Shown here: positions 27,742 through 36,035 of the stretch, piece by piece
How the letters are laid out: each line of letters opens with the position of its first letter
How positions within the stretch are numbered: position 1 is the first letter of the stretch
From: Cellulosimicrobium arenosum
GTDB lineage: Bacteria; Actinomycetota; Actinomycetes; Actinomycetales; Cellulomonadaceae
Reading direction: 5' to 3'
NCBI RefSeq assembly: GCF_014837295.1
Contig: NZ_JACYHB010000015.1
Span: 48,718 to 112,717, forward strand
Length of the DNA stretch: 64,000 bases
Notes under the pieces: generated by a model
Told to the model about the DNA's origin: nothing
The model's input: only the letters and a program-made list of their open reading frames with translations
Database searches by the model: none
Made by a program: the position numbers and the translations under genes

Positions 27742-29649
27742 TCATACCTGGGTATGGCTCGCCTCGTCCCGGCGCCGCAGGACCACCGCCTCCCACGGCC
27801 GCAGCACCCGGTGCCCGACGCCGGAGCCCGGCCCCGCGTCGTCCGGCGCGATCCCGTCCGTGGGGCCGTGCGTCGCGACGAGGACGTCCGCGTCCTCCCA
27901 CCCGGACACGACCTCCCCCGGGACGTCCTGCCGCGAGCCGGAGACGTTGACGAGGACGAGCAGCTCGTCACGCCGCCGGCCTCGCTCACCCTCCGTCTCG
28001 CCCCCGTCGGCAGCAGACGGCGCGTCGAGCGCACGCGTGAACGCGTAGATCGCGTCGTGGTCGGGCAGCAGCATGCGGAAGTCGCCGAGCGCGACGACGG
28101 GGATCTCGTGCCGCAGCGCGACGAGGCGGCGGTAGAGGTGCAGGACGGAGTCCTCGTCGGCCCACGCGGCCCCGGCGTTGATCTCGGTGTGGTTCGGGTT
28201 GACCTCGAGCCACGGCTGCCCGGTGGTGAACCCGGCCGCCGGCGTGGCGTCCCACTGGACCGGCGTGCGCGCGTGGTCGCGGCTCGCGTGCGCGAGGACG
28301 GCGAGCATCTCGTCGTCGGTGCGCAGCCGCGGGCCGCCCGTGCGGCCCGTGAGCTCGCGGTAGTAGCCCAGCGACTCGACGTCCTGGTACTGCTCGATCC
28401 GCGTGAAGTGCGCGTTCGTCATGCCGAGCTCCTCGCCCTGGTAGAGGTACGGCGTGCCGCGGTGCAGGTGCAGCAGGACCGCGAGCGCCTTCGCCGACGC
28501 GACGCGGTGCTCCGGCGAGTCGTCGCCGAACCGCGAGACGACGCGCGGCTGGTCGTGGTTGTCCCAGTACAGGGCGTTCCAGCCGCGCTCGGCGAGTCCG
28601 GCCTGCCACCGGCCGAGCGTCGCCTTGAGGTCCGCGAGGCGCCACGGGCGCGGGTCGTAGCGGGTCACGCCGTGGTCGACGCCCATGTGCTCGAACTGGA
28701 ACACCATGTCGACCTCGCGCCGCGCCGGGTCGGTGTACCGCACGCCGTGCTCGACGGTCACGCCCGGGGTCTCCCCCACCGTGAGGACCTCGCGTCCCTG
28801 CGCGAGATAGGGCGCGACCACCTCGCGGTGCATCTCGGCGAGGTACTCGTGCACGCGCGGGCCGTCCGTGTAGTGCGGGCCCCCGTCGCCGTACGCGCCC
28901 CAGTGCACCTCGCCGTCGGGGAGCGAGCCGTCCGGCGCGACCGCCTTCGAGATGAGGTTGATGACGTCCATGCGGAACCCGTCGACGCCGCGGTCGAGCC
29001 AGCGCCGCATCATCGCGTAGACGGCCTCGCGGACCTCGGGGTTCTCCCAGTTCAGGTCCGGCTGCCGGGGGTCGAACAGGTGCAGGTAGTACTCCCGGGA
29101 GGCCGCGTCGAACGCCCACGCGCTGCCGCCGAAGAACGAGCGCCAGTTCGTCGGCTCCGCACCGGGCGTGCCCGGCTCCATGCCCGGGCGGGCGGGCCGC
29201 CACCAGTACCAGTCGCGCCGCGGGCTGTCCGGGCCGGTCGCCGACTCCCGGAACCACGGGTGCTCGTCGCTCGTGTGGTTCACGACGAGGTCCATGACCA
29301 GCTTTATGCCACGCTCGTGCAGCCCGGCGACCAGCGCGTCGAGGTCGGCGAGCGAGCCGAACAGCGGGTCGACGTCCTCGTAGTCGCTGATGTCGTACCC
29401 GTTGTCCGCCTGCGGAGACCGGTACACCGGGGACAGCCACACGACGTCGACGCCGAGGCGCCCAAGGTGGTCGAGGCGTCGCGTGATCCCCGGCAGGTCA
29501 CCGATCCCGTCGCCGTCGGTGTCCTGGAACGAGCGCGGGTACACCTGGTAGACGACGGCGCGCGTCCACCACGGCGCACCGCCCGGACTCGTGGCACCCG
29601 GCGACCCGCCCCGGGGTCCGTCGTCGGGCACGGTCTGCTGTCCGGTCAT
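27742..29649 (-). CDS. GH13 alpha-glucosidase / oligo-1,6-glucosidase
   Basis: Cytoplasmic alpha-glucosidase of 635 aa that splits maltose, isomaltose or short malto-oligosaccharides. (beta/alpha)8 barrel: V-V-Y-Q-V-Y-P-R-S-F-Q-D-T, D-L-V-V-N-H-T-S-D, the nucleophile region G-F-R-M-D-V-I-N-L-I, the acid/base in L-T-V-G-E-T-P-G, and D-N-H-D-Q-P-R. The Q-P-D-L-N-W-E-N-P segment and the G-F-R-M-D-V-I-N motif fit the GH13 oligo-1,6-glucosidase/alpha-glucosidase subfamilies. The start at 29649 (MTGQQ) has GAGAGG nine bases upstream; ATG at 29658 abuts that site. There is no signal peptide. A 22-residue acidic/basic insertion near residue 570 (SAADGGETEGERGRRR) interrupts the C-terminal beta domain. 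Confidence 0.93.
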   Translation of the reverse strand: MTGQQTVPDDGPRGGSPGATSPGGAPWWTRAVVYQVYPRSFQDTDGDGIGDLPGITRRLDHLGRLGVDVVWLSPVYRSPQADNGYDISDYEDVDPLFGSLADLDALVAGLHERGIKLVMDLVVNHTSDEHPWFRESATGPDSPRRDWYWWRPARPGMEPGTPGAEPTNWRSFFGGSAWAFDAASREYYLHLFDPRQPDLNWENPEVREAVYAMMRRWLDRGVDGFRMDVINLISKAVAPDGSLPDGEVHWGAYGDGGPHYTDGPRVHEYLAEMHREVVAPYLAQGREVLTVGETPGVTVEHGVRYTDPARREVDMVFQFEHMGVDHGVTRYDPRPWRLADLKATLGRWQAGLAERGWNALYWDNHDQPRVVSRFGDDSPEHRVASAKALAVLLHLHRGTPYLYQGEELGMTNAHFTRIEQYQDVESLGYYRELTGRTGGPRLRTDDEMLAVLAHASRDHARTPVQWDATPAAGFTTGQPWLEVNPNHTEINAGAAWADEDSVLHLYRRLVALRHEIPVVALGDFRMLLPDHDAIYAFTRALDAPSAADGGETEGERGRRRDELLVLVNVSGSRQDVPGEVVSGWEDADVLVATHGPTDGIAPDDAGPGSGVGHRVLRPWEAVVLRRRDEASHTQV

Positions 29650-29715
29650 CGCAGGCATCCTCTCGCCTCACCGCTGCGCCCCTCCACCCTGCCCGATCCT
29701 TCGCCCGGCTGCTCC

Positions 29716-31470
29716 TCAGCCCGACGCAGTGCGCCACGTCATCCCGCCAGCCGCATCGATCCGCTGCGCGGCGGCGCGCGCGAGGGCCGCGCGGTCCGGC
29801 TTGCGCGAGCGCCCGGCGAGCGGGATGCGGTCGGCGTGCAGGACGACGTCCGGCAGCGCGTCGTGGTCGAGGACGGCAGGCAGGCGCGCGCGCACGTGGT
29901 CGACGAGCGGGTGGTGCGGGTCCAGGTGGACGCCGGCCCCGGCGTCGGGCGCCGAGGTGGTGGACGCGCCGCGCGCGGGGCTCGCGGAGGTCACGATGAG
30001 CGCGACACGCTCGTCGCCGTCGACCTGCGGCAGTCCGACGAGGACGGCCTCGCCGACGCCGTCGAGCGCCGCGACCCGCGGCTCGAACAGCCCCGGGTAG
30101 ATGTTCGTCGTCCCGCGGATGATCATGTCGCGGGTGCGTCCGACGAGGACGACGCGACCGTCGGCGTCGATCCTCGCGAGGTCGCCGGTGCGGTGCGCCG
30201 CGGCCCGCGGTCCGGCGCCGCGGGCGGGCGTGTCGAGGTCGTGCAGGTATCCCGCCATGAGCGACGGACCGGACAGCACGAGCTCGCCGACCTGCGGCCC
30301 GCCCTGTCCCGGGTCGTCGACGGGGTCGAGCCGTGCCACCGTGCCGGGCAGGGGTCGTCCGACGAGGTCGCCGTCGCCGTCGCCGTCGTGCGCGAGCTTG
30401 TCCTGTGCTTCGACGACCGCGACCGGGAGGATCTCCGTCATCCCGTAGACGGCGACCCAGCGCGTCCCGGGCAGGACGTGCGTCGCGCGCTCCAGCAGGG
30501 CTCGGGTCACGGGCGCCCCACCGACGAGCGCGGTCCGTGGGCCGCTGGCCGCCACGTGGCCCGCCTCGATCGCGTCGAGCAGCGTGGTGACGTCGGCGGG
30601 CACGAGGTAGGTGCCGGCCGCACCGTCGAGCTGGCGCGCGAACGTCTGGACGTCGCGGGACGGCGGGTCCGCGGGCACCGACCACGTCGCCCCGGCGAGC
30701 AGCGCGGGGACGCCGAGCAGCATCTGGTCGGTATGCACGACGTCGCCCGGCGCGAGCGCGAAGACGTCGCGCAGCAGGTCGGTCCCGGCGAGGAGCGAAC
30801 CGGCGGTGTGCACGACCGCCTTGGGCTGCGCCGTCGTGCCGGACGTGAAGACGGTGAGGGCCTCACGGTCCGGGTCGAGCGACGGCAGCGTCGACGAGGT
30901 GGGGGCCGTGGCCGCGAGCGAGCGCGCCGAGCGCGAGCCGCGCGGGACGCCGGGCAGCCACGGTCCGGCGTGCACGTGCCGCACCGGCAGGCCCGCGTAG
31001 TCGGGCAGGAGCAGCCCGCGCGAGCGGGCGAGGCGGCGCAGCGGGCCGCGCGAGACGGCGTAGAGCAACGACTCGGTCGTCGCGAGCGACGGCCCCGCGG
31101 CACGCACGCGCGCGGCGAACAGCTCCGGCGTCGAGCCCGGGTCGACGAACACGACCGTCCCGCCCGCGCGCACGACACCGAACGCGAGCACCACGCCCTC
31201 TGGTCGCGGACGGACCGAGAACAGGGTCCGGTCGCCGGGGGCGAGGCCGCCGGCAGCGAGCGCTGACGCCGTCGCGGTCACGCGCCGCGCAAGATCGGCA
31301 TACGTGACCTCCTCGCGCACGCGCGTCCCCCGCCGCCCGCTGCGGCCCGGCCGGGTCCAGTGGCGGAGCGCGACCTCGCCGGCCGACGCGTGCCCCGGCT
31401 CGCCGTGCGCGAGGATCGGGGCGAGCAGGTGCCGGTCCGCGGGGCTGGCCTGGACCTCGGGTGCGGTCAC
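29716..31470 (-). CDS. Class I adenylate-forming (AMP-dependent) acyl ligase
   Basis: ATP-dependent acid-activating enzyme of 584 aa in the ANL superfamily. P-loop F-T-S-G-T-T-A-Q-P-K-A-V-V (about 205-217), A5-type V-Y-G-M-T-E-I, R-T-G-D-L-A-R-I-D (Asp of the ATP site) and G-R-T-R-D-M-I-I-R-G hinge; the family lysine is probably in G-R-S-R-K-P-D-R near the end. The N-terminal F-S-V-R-P-R-P-E-G-V-V-L-A-F-G and V-F-V-D-P-G-S blocks recall OleC-type beta-lactone synthetases and fatty acyl ligases. It starts with GTG inside the P450 stop codon (GTGA). Last gene of a four-gene overlapping operon with KAS III, glycosyltransferase and P450, so it probably activates or cyclises the acyl product of that pathway. 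Substrate unknown. Confidence 0.88.
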   Translation of the reverse strand: MTAPEVQASPADRHLLAPILAHGEPGHASAGEVALRHWTRPGRSGRRGTRVREEVTYADLARRVTATASALAAGGLAPGDRTLFSVRPRPEGVVLAFGVVRAGGTVVFVDPGSTPELFAARVRAAGPSLATTESLLYAVSRGPLRRLARSRGLLLPDYAGLPVRHVHAGPWLPGVPRGSRSARSLAATAPTSSTLPSLDPDREALTVFTSGTTAQPKAVVHTAGSLLAGTDLLRDVFALAPGDVVHTDQMLLGVPALLAGATWSVPADPPSRDVQTFARQLDGAAGTYLVPADVTTLLDAIEAGHVAASGPRTALVGGAPVTRALLERATHVLPGTRWVAVYGMTEILPVAVVEAQDKLAHDGDGDGDLVGRPLPGTVARLDPVDDPGQGGPQVGELVLSGPSLMAGYLHDLDTPARGAGPRAAAHRTGDLARIDADGRVVLVGRTRDMIIRGTTNIYPGLFEPRVAALDGVGEAVLVGLPQVDGDERVALIVTSASPARGASTTSAPDAGAGVHLDPHHPLVDHVRARLPAVLDHDALPDVVLHADRIPLAGRSRKPDRAALARAAAQRIDAAGGMTWRTASG

Positions 31471-32714
31471 GTGGCCACCGCTGCGCGACGGCCGTGCCCG
31501 ACGGCGACGCCCTCGCCCGCCTGCACGACGAGCGACCGGTAGGCGGGGATGAGGACGCCGCGGGCCACCGCGCGGTCGAGGACGCGCAGGGACTGTCCGG
31601 CGGCGACGACGGGCCGCAGCGCGTCGAGCACGGCGTCGACCTGGGCCAGGGCGAGCGGCATCCCGAGGCAGAAGTGCGGTCCGGCGCCGAACCACAGGTT
31701 TCGCACGGCGGGATCGACGGGCGCGTCGGGGTCGAACGGCCCGGCGTCCTTGCAGCACGAGACCGTCGCGATGACGACCCGGTCCCCGGCGTGCACCCGC
31801 ACGTCGCCCACGGCCGCGTCGGTGCGCACCGCGCGCAGCATCGCGGGCGTCGGTGCGGTGACGCGCAGCGCCTCCTCGACGACGCGCGCACGCAGGGCTG
31901 CGCCGTCGCGACCCGACTCGCCGCCGGCGCCCGGGCCTGCGAGGAGGAGCCGGTCGAGCCACCCGGTGTCGGCGGTGAGCGCGACGAGGCGCGGCACGAA
32001 CGACTGGATCGTCTCGGTGCCGGTGAGCACGAACGCCCCGACCGCGCCCATCGCCTCCTCCTCGGTGAGCCCGAGCTCGCGCATGCGGCCGGGGACGGTC
32101 GCAGGGTCGCCGTCGCGGTAGGCGTCACGCGCCGGTGCGGAGAGCCGCGAGAGCACGTCGCGCGCTTTGCCCACCTGTGTGGTCGTGAGGCTGCGCCGGT
32201 GCAGGCGCACCATCCCGACGACGGACTGCGCCGCGGTCATCGCGTCGCGCACGGCGGCGTCGGTCGGCGGGAGCCCGGTCATCGCGCAGATCACGGTGCC
32301 TGCCATGGTCGCGGTCTCGGCGACGAGATCGATGCTCTCCCCGGCGAGCAGCCGCGGCGCGAGCCCGGAGAGCACGTCGGGCACGCTCGCCGCGACGAGC
32401 TCGCCGACCGCACGCGGCGTGAACAGCCCGGAGAGCGCGCGGCGCAGCCGGGCGTGGTCCGCGCCCTCCATGTTGAGCAGCACCGACGGGCCGAGCACGG
32501 GCGTCCACAGGTCCGACGGCGAGCCGGGACCCACCTTGGTGAACCGCTCGGTGTCGAGCAGGACGGCGCGGGCGGTCGCCGCGTCGGACACGACGACGCC
32601 GATGCCCGGCACGCGCACGACCGGCCCGCGGTGGCGCAGCGCCCGGATCGCCGGGTAGACGACGGGGTGCGCGCCGCGCTGCACGCGTTCCTCCCAGCGG
32701 TCGGCGAGGCTCAT
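31467..32714 (-). CDS. Cytochrome P450 (operon member)
   Basis: Haem-thiolate monooxygenase, 415 aa, soluble bacterial class. I-helix F-V-L-T-G-T-E-T-I-Q-S-F carries the acid-threonine pair, E-E-A-L-R gives the ExxR motif, and the haem loop F-G-A-G-P-H-F-C-L-G has the ligand Cys349. C-helix H-A-R-L-R-R-A-L-S-G-L-F-T-P is typical. No redox partner gene is nearby. It overlaps the glycosyltransferase stop by ATGA and the ligase start by GTGA. Likely role: hydroxylation or desaturation of the acyl/polyketide intermediate made by the adjacent KAS III. Confidence 0.93.
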   Translation of the reverse strand: MSLADRWEERVQRGAHPVVYPAIRALRHRGPVVRVPGIGVVVSDAATARAVLLDTERFTKVGPGSPSDLWTPVLGPSVLLNMEGADHARLRRALSGLFTPRAVGELVAASVPDVLSGLAPRLLAGESIDLVAETATMAGTVICAMTGLPPTDAAVRDAMTAAQSVVGMVRLHRRSLTTTQVGKARDVLSRLSAPARDAYRDGDPATVPGRMRELGLTEEEAMGAVGAFVLTGTETIQSFVPRLVALTADTGWLDRLLLAGPGAGGESGRDGAALRARVVEEALRVTAPTPAMLRAVRTDAAVGDVRVHAGDRVVIATVSCCKDAGPFDPDAPVDPAVRNLWFGAGPHFCLGMPLALAQVDAVLDALRPVVAAGQSLRVLDRAVARGVLIPAYRSLVVQAGEGVAVGHGRRAAVAT

Positions 32715-33463
32715 CGGATGTCCACGACCTCGGGGCGGTAGCGGTGGTCCGCGTACCAGCCGAGCGTGCGCACCAGTCCCCACGCGTGCGCGCGGCGCGT
32801 CGAGGCCCGGACGACGACCTCGCGGTGCGCGCCGTAGCGCGTCGTGATCCGGCGGACGGCGTTGACGAGCGCGCGGTCCTCGTGGAGGTCCTCGATCGCG
32901 GTGCGCGGGAAGCCGCCCGCCGCCTCGTAGAGCTCGGCCGTGATCGCCATGTTGCACCCGGGCGCCATGACGTAGGGGCCGAGGTAGGACGGGTCCTGGT
33001 TGCCCGGCCGGAACCGCCCGAACGTGCTCGCGACGCTCACCGCCGCCGACAGCACAGCCTGCTGGAGGCGCGAGACGGGACGGTCGTCCGTGCGGGCGAC
33101 GAGGCGACCGGCCACGAGGTCGTGCCCGCCGTCGAACGCGGCGCGCACGCGCCCGGTCCAGTCCGGTAGCGGCAGGCAGTCGGCGTCGGTGCGGGCCAGG
33201 TGCGTCGCTCCCCCGGCGATCGCCGCGCGCATCCCTGTGTCCGCGGCAGCGCCGGTGCCCTTCTGCGGCTCGTCGACGACGCGCCAGCGCGTGAGCCCGT
33301 TGCGGCTCACGAACAGCCGCACGACGTCGCCGGTCCCGTCCGACGACCCGTTGTCCACGACGACGACGTCGACGTCGCCATCCTCCTGGTCACGCAGCGC
33401 CTCGAGCGTCGCGACGATGCCGTGCGCCTCGTCGCGCGCGGGCACGACGACGGCGAGTCTCAC
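32711..33463 (-). CDS. Family 2 glycosyltransferase
   Basis: GT-A fold glycosyltransferase (250 aa) without membrane segments. V-V-V-P-A-R-D-E-A-H-G-I at the N-terminus, D-V-V-V-V-D-N-G-S-S-D-G-T-G, and R-T-D-A-D-C-L-P as the DXD-type metal/nucleotide-sugar motif; later A-I-E-D-L-H-E-D-R with the E-D catalytic-base region. The GTG start lies inside the KAS III stop (GTGA). In this operon it probably glycosylates a lipid or polyketide product; donor and acceptor are unknown. Confidence 0.9.
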   Translation of the reverse strand: MRLAVVVPARDEAHGIVATLEALRDQEDGDVDVVVVDNGSSDGTGDVVRLFVSRNGLTRWRVVDEPQKGTGAAADTGMRAAIAGGATHLARTDADCLPLPDWTGRVRAAFDGGHDLVAGRLVARTDDRPVSRLQQAVLSAAVSVASTFGRFRPGNQDPSYLGPYVMAPGCNMAITAELYEAAGGFPRTAIEDLHEDRALVNAVRRITTRYGAHREVVVRASTRRAHAWGLVRTLGWYADHRYRPEVVDIR

Positions 33464-34524
33464 AGTCGCACCACGGTCGCGCCGATGCTGATGCCGCCCG
33501 CGAGGCCCACGAGCACGACGACGTCCCCCGGCCCGACTCGTCCCGTCTCCAGCGCGGTCGCGAGCTGGAGCGGCAGGGTCGCCGAGGCGACGTTGCCGTG
33601 GTCCGCGACGGTGACGAGCGTCCGGCCGGTCGGCAGGCCCAGCGCGGTATGGACGTCGTCGAGGTAGGACACGGCGACCTGGTGGACCGCGACGAGCGCG
33701 ACGTCGTCCCACGTGAGGCCCGCCCGGCAGAGCGCGTCGAGCACCACGCCCGGACCGAGGGCGAGGAAGGCCTCGCGCAGTCGCGACCCGTCGATCTCGA
33801 AGTACGTGCGCTCGAGATCCCGCGGGTGCGCGGTCCCGCCACCCGGCAGCATGCCCACGTCCCAGTGGTTCGACTCCGCGCCGAACGCGCTCGCGAGGAT
33901 CCCGCGCGGGGACGGTGCGCCGTGGGCGTCGCGCGCCTCGACGTCGGCCGGTACCGCGCGGCGGACGAGAACCGCGGCGCCGGCGTCGGACATCGTGTAG
34001 CCCGGGGCGGACAGCAGGTAGGTCGCGCGGTCGGGAACGTCCCAGCGCACCGCGCGCGAGGGCGCCTCGCCGCACGCGACCAGCACCGTCGCGTACCGCC
34101 CGCCCGCGATCAGCGCCTCGGCGACCTCGATCGCGTTGAGCACCGAGTTGCACGCGTTCTTCACGTCCATGACGGGGGCCCGGACCCCGAGCTTCGCGGC
34201 GACGATGTGGCTCGTCGCGGGCTCGACCATGTCCTGGCTCGCCGCGGCGAAGATCAGCAAATCGACGTCCGTGGCCGCAAGCCCCTGCGCCGCGAAGAGC
34301 TTCTCTGCGGCCGCGACCGCGAGGTCGGAGGCGTCCCAGTCGTCGGGCAGGACGTGGACCCGGTGCACCCCGGTCAACCGCGAGACCATCGGCACGCGCG
34401 GGGCCGCTCCCGGGCAGCGGGTGGCGAGCGCCTGCTCGGCCTCGCGCACGTCGACCGTCCGCTCGGGCAGGTGGACGCCGACGGCGGCGAGCACCGCGGC
34501 GGGGGCGGTCCGGTCCTGGGTCAC
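33460..34524 (-). CDS. 3-oxoacyl-ACP synthase III family protein (KAS III)
   Basis: Thiolase-fold condensing enzyme, 354 aa. The KAS III triad is intact: Cys125 in V-K-N-A-C-N-S-V, His281 in V-A-V-H-Q-V-A-V and Asn311 in D-H-G-N-V-A-S. The K-N-A-C-N-S context differs from housekeeping FabH (A-A-C-S-G) and suggests a specialised starter or head-to-head condensation. It is first in a KAS III-GT2-P450-ligase operon in which every junction is a 4-base overlap. The GTG start at 34524 is leaderless-type (TACTGT six bases upstream). The upstream extension to 34560 is open but not family-like. Alternatives are OleA-like or polyketide starter synthases. Confidence 0.92.
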   Translation of the reverse strand: MTQDRTAPAAVLAAVGVHLPERTVDVREAEQALATRCPGAAPRVPMVSRLTGVHRVHVLPDDWDASDLAVAAAEKLFAAQGLAATDVDLLIFAAASQDMVEPATSHIVAAKLGVRAPVMDVKNACNSVLNAIEVAEALIAGGRYATVLVACGEAPSRAVRWDVPDRATYLLSAPGYTMSDAGAAVLVRRAVPADVEARDAHGAPSPRGILASAFGAESNHWDVGMLPGGGTAHPRDLERTYFEIDGSRLREAFLALGPGVVLDALCRAGLTWDDVALVAVHQVAVSYLDDVHTALGLPTGRTLVTVADHGNVASATLPLQLATALETGRVGPGDVVVLVGLAGGISIGATVVRL

Positions 34525-34530
34525 GGCGCC

Positions 34531-34536
34531 ACAGTA
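34531..34536 (-). promoter_or_regulatory. Leaderless -10 of the KAS III operon
   Basis: TACTGT on the minus strand, six bases before the GTG at 34524. Confidence 0.6.
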
Positions 34537-34621
34537 GCTGCGGCATGAGACGTGGCTCACTGTCGTCCACGGAAGGCGCAGGGGCGCAGGGGCCGGCCGG
34601 GCAAGCTAGCCCCCGATCGAT

Positions 34622-34642
34622 AGTCACCAGATCGCGGTGACC
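34622..34642. promoter_or_regulatory. Inverted repeat in the KAS III/P450 divergent promoter region
   Basis: GTCACC and GGTGAC, extended to AGTCACC-N7-GGTGACCT, lie about midway between the two divergent -10 elements. The size and spacing suit a dimeric repressor (TetR or GntR scale). No regulator gene is adjacent. Confidence 0.45.
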
Positions 34643-34700
34643 TGCAGGGTGCGATCTGCCGTCGCCGGTGGACCGTACGGCGACCGAGGTGATGATCCCG

Positions 34701-34706
34701 CACACT
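34701..34706 (+). promoter_or_regulatory. Leaderless-type -10 of the divergent P450
   Basis: CACACT is followed by six bases and the GTG at 34713. Confidence 0.45.
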
Positions 34707-34712
34707 GTCCGC

Positions 34713-36017
34713 GTGACCACGACGGCCGACCCCACCGGACCGCGCACATCGCGCGTCGTACCGCCGACGACGCGGCACGAGCTGCGGCTCCTCGTCGCGG
34801 CGCGACCCGCCATGGCCGCCGTCCTCCTCGCCGGCGGCGCGGTCGCCGGACCGCGCAGAGGCGGACGCGCGGGCCTGCGCAAGGTCCCGGGGCTGGGCTG
34901 GGTCACGGCCGACCCGGTCGTCGGCCGCCAGGTCCTGACCGACCACCGGCACTTCACGATCGTGGGCGAGGGCGGTGTCGGGCACCTGTGGGCCCAGATC
35001 CTCGGCGACTGGGTGCTCGACCTGTTCGACGGCCCCGGGCACCACGCCCTGCGCACGCGCTCGCGCGAGCTGTTCACCGAGGTGAGCGCGGCCGCGCTGG
35101 TCGACGGCGCGTGGTCCGGCCCGCTCCACGACGCGCGTCGCACGCTCGCGGCGGGCAGGTCGGTCGACGTCGGCCGGCTCGCCCGCGTGCTCGTCGGCCG
35201 CATGATGATCTCCCTGCTGGGCATCCCGGGTGCCGGTGGCGGCGGCGAGCGACTGCCGTCGGACGACGAGGCGCTGACCGCGTTCGCCACGGGCGAGCGG
35301 CTCGCGTCGATCGCGCTCGCCAGCGCGGGCTCGACCTATCTCGCGCCGGAACAGGTGAGTGCGGCGCAGGCGATCGTCGCAGAGCTCACGCGCGGCGTGC
35401 CCGACGGCTGGCGCCACGCCCCCGCCGACCGGCTCCTCGGCCGCTGCCGCGAGCTGGGGCTGGGTCTCGACGAGACGACAGGGCTCGCGAGCCTGCTCAT
35501 GGTCGCCGGGACGGAGACGTCGGCGTCCGCGATGGCCCGCACGACCGCGCTGCTGGTCGACACCGGCGAGCAGCACCGCCTGCTCCGCCTCATGGCCGAC
35601 GAGCGCGAGCATCCGGTCGCGCGCGGCGCCGGGGAGCCGGACGCCGTCGAGAACGCCGTGCGCGAGGGGCTGCGCGTCACCAGCCCGGCGTCCGTCATCG
35701 GGCGCGGCGTCTCCTCCGACGTCGAGGTCGCCGGACGCATGCTGCGCGCCGGCGAGCGGGTCATGATCCTCACGTGGTCGGCGAACGTCGCGGCGGGCGC
35801 GTTCCGTGCCGACCGCCCGTACGTCCGCGAGACACGTCAGCTCTGGTTCGGCGCCGGCCGGCATCTGTGCCTCGGTGCGGCCCTCGCGCGTGCGGAGATC
35901 GCCGCGCTCCTGCACACGCTGTACGACGACGGCGCGCCCCTGCGCGTCGTCTCGCGGCGCGCCATGCGTCGCGTCCTCGTCCCCGGCTACGACGAGCTCG
36001 TCGTCGCACTCGGCTGA
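34713..36017 (+). CDS. Cytochrome P450 (divergent from KAS III operon)
   Basis: Second P450 of the cluster, 434 aa from the GTG at 34713, chosen because of a leaderless-type -10; ATG at 34692 and GTG at 34668 are in frame upstream. I-helix L-L-M-V-A-G-T-E-T-S-A-S, ExxR in R-E-G-L-R, haem loop F-G-A-G-R-H-L-C-L-G with Cys386. Its C-helix region reads H-A-L-R-T-R-S-R-E-L-F. It is clearly a paralogue rather than a copy of the operon P450, so two oxidation steps are likely in one pathway. It shares a 188-base intergenic region with the KAS III operon. Confidence 0.92.
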   Translation: MTTTADPTGPRTSRVVPPTTRHELRLLVAARPAMAAVLLAGGAVAGPRRGGRAGLRKVPGLGWVTADPVVGRQVLTDHRHFTIVGEGGVGHLWAQILGDWVLDLFDGPGHHALRTRSRELFTEVSAAALVDGAWSGPLHDARRTLAAGRSVDVGRLARVLVGRMMISLLGIPGAGGGGERLPSDDEALTAFATGERLASIALASAGSTYLAPEQVSAAQAIVAELTRGVPDGWRHAPADRLLGRCRELGLGLDETTGLASLLMVAGTETSASAMARTTALLVDTGEQHRLLRLMADEREHPVARGAGEPDAVENAVREGLRVTSPASVIGRGVSSDVEVAGRMLRAGERVMILTWSANVAAGAFRADRPYVRETRQLWFGAGRHLCLGAALARAEIAALLHTLYDDGAPLRVVSRRAMRRVLVPGYDELVVALG

Positions 36018-36035
36018 CCTCTCCCGGGGCGCAGG

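Noticed and set aside
27743..27756. CATACC-TG-GGTATG palindrome resembling an operator.
   Set aside because: It lies across the last codons and stop of the GH13 gene, away from any promoter position I could support.
29716..34524. Assignment of the KAS III operon to the olefin (OleABCD) pathway.
   Set aside because: OleB hydrolase and OleD reductase are absent and a glycosyltransferase plus two P450s are present; only the ligase is loosely OleC-like.
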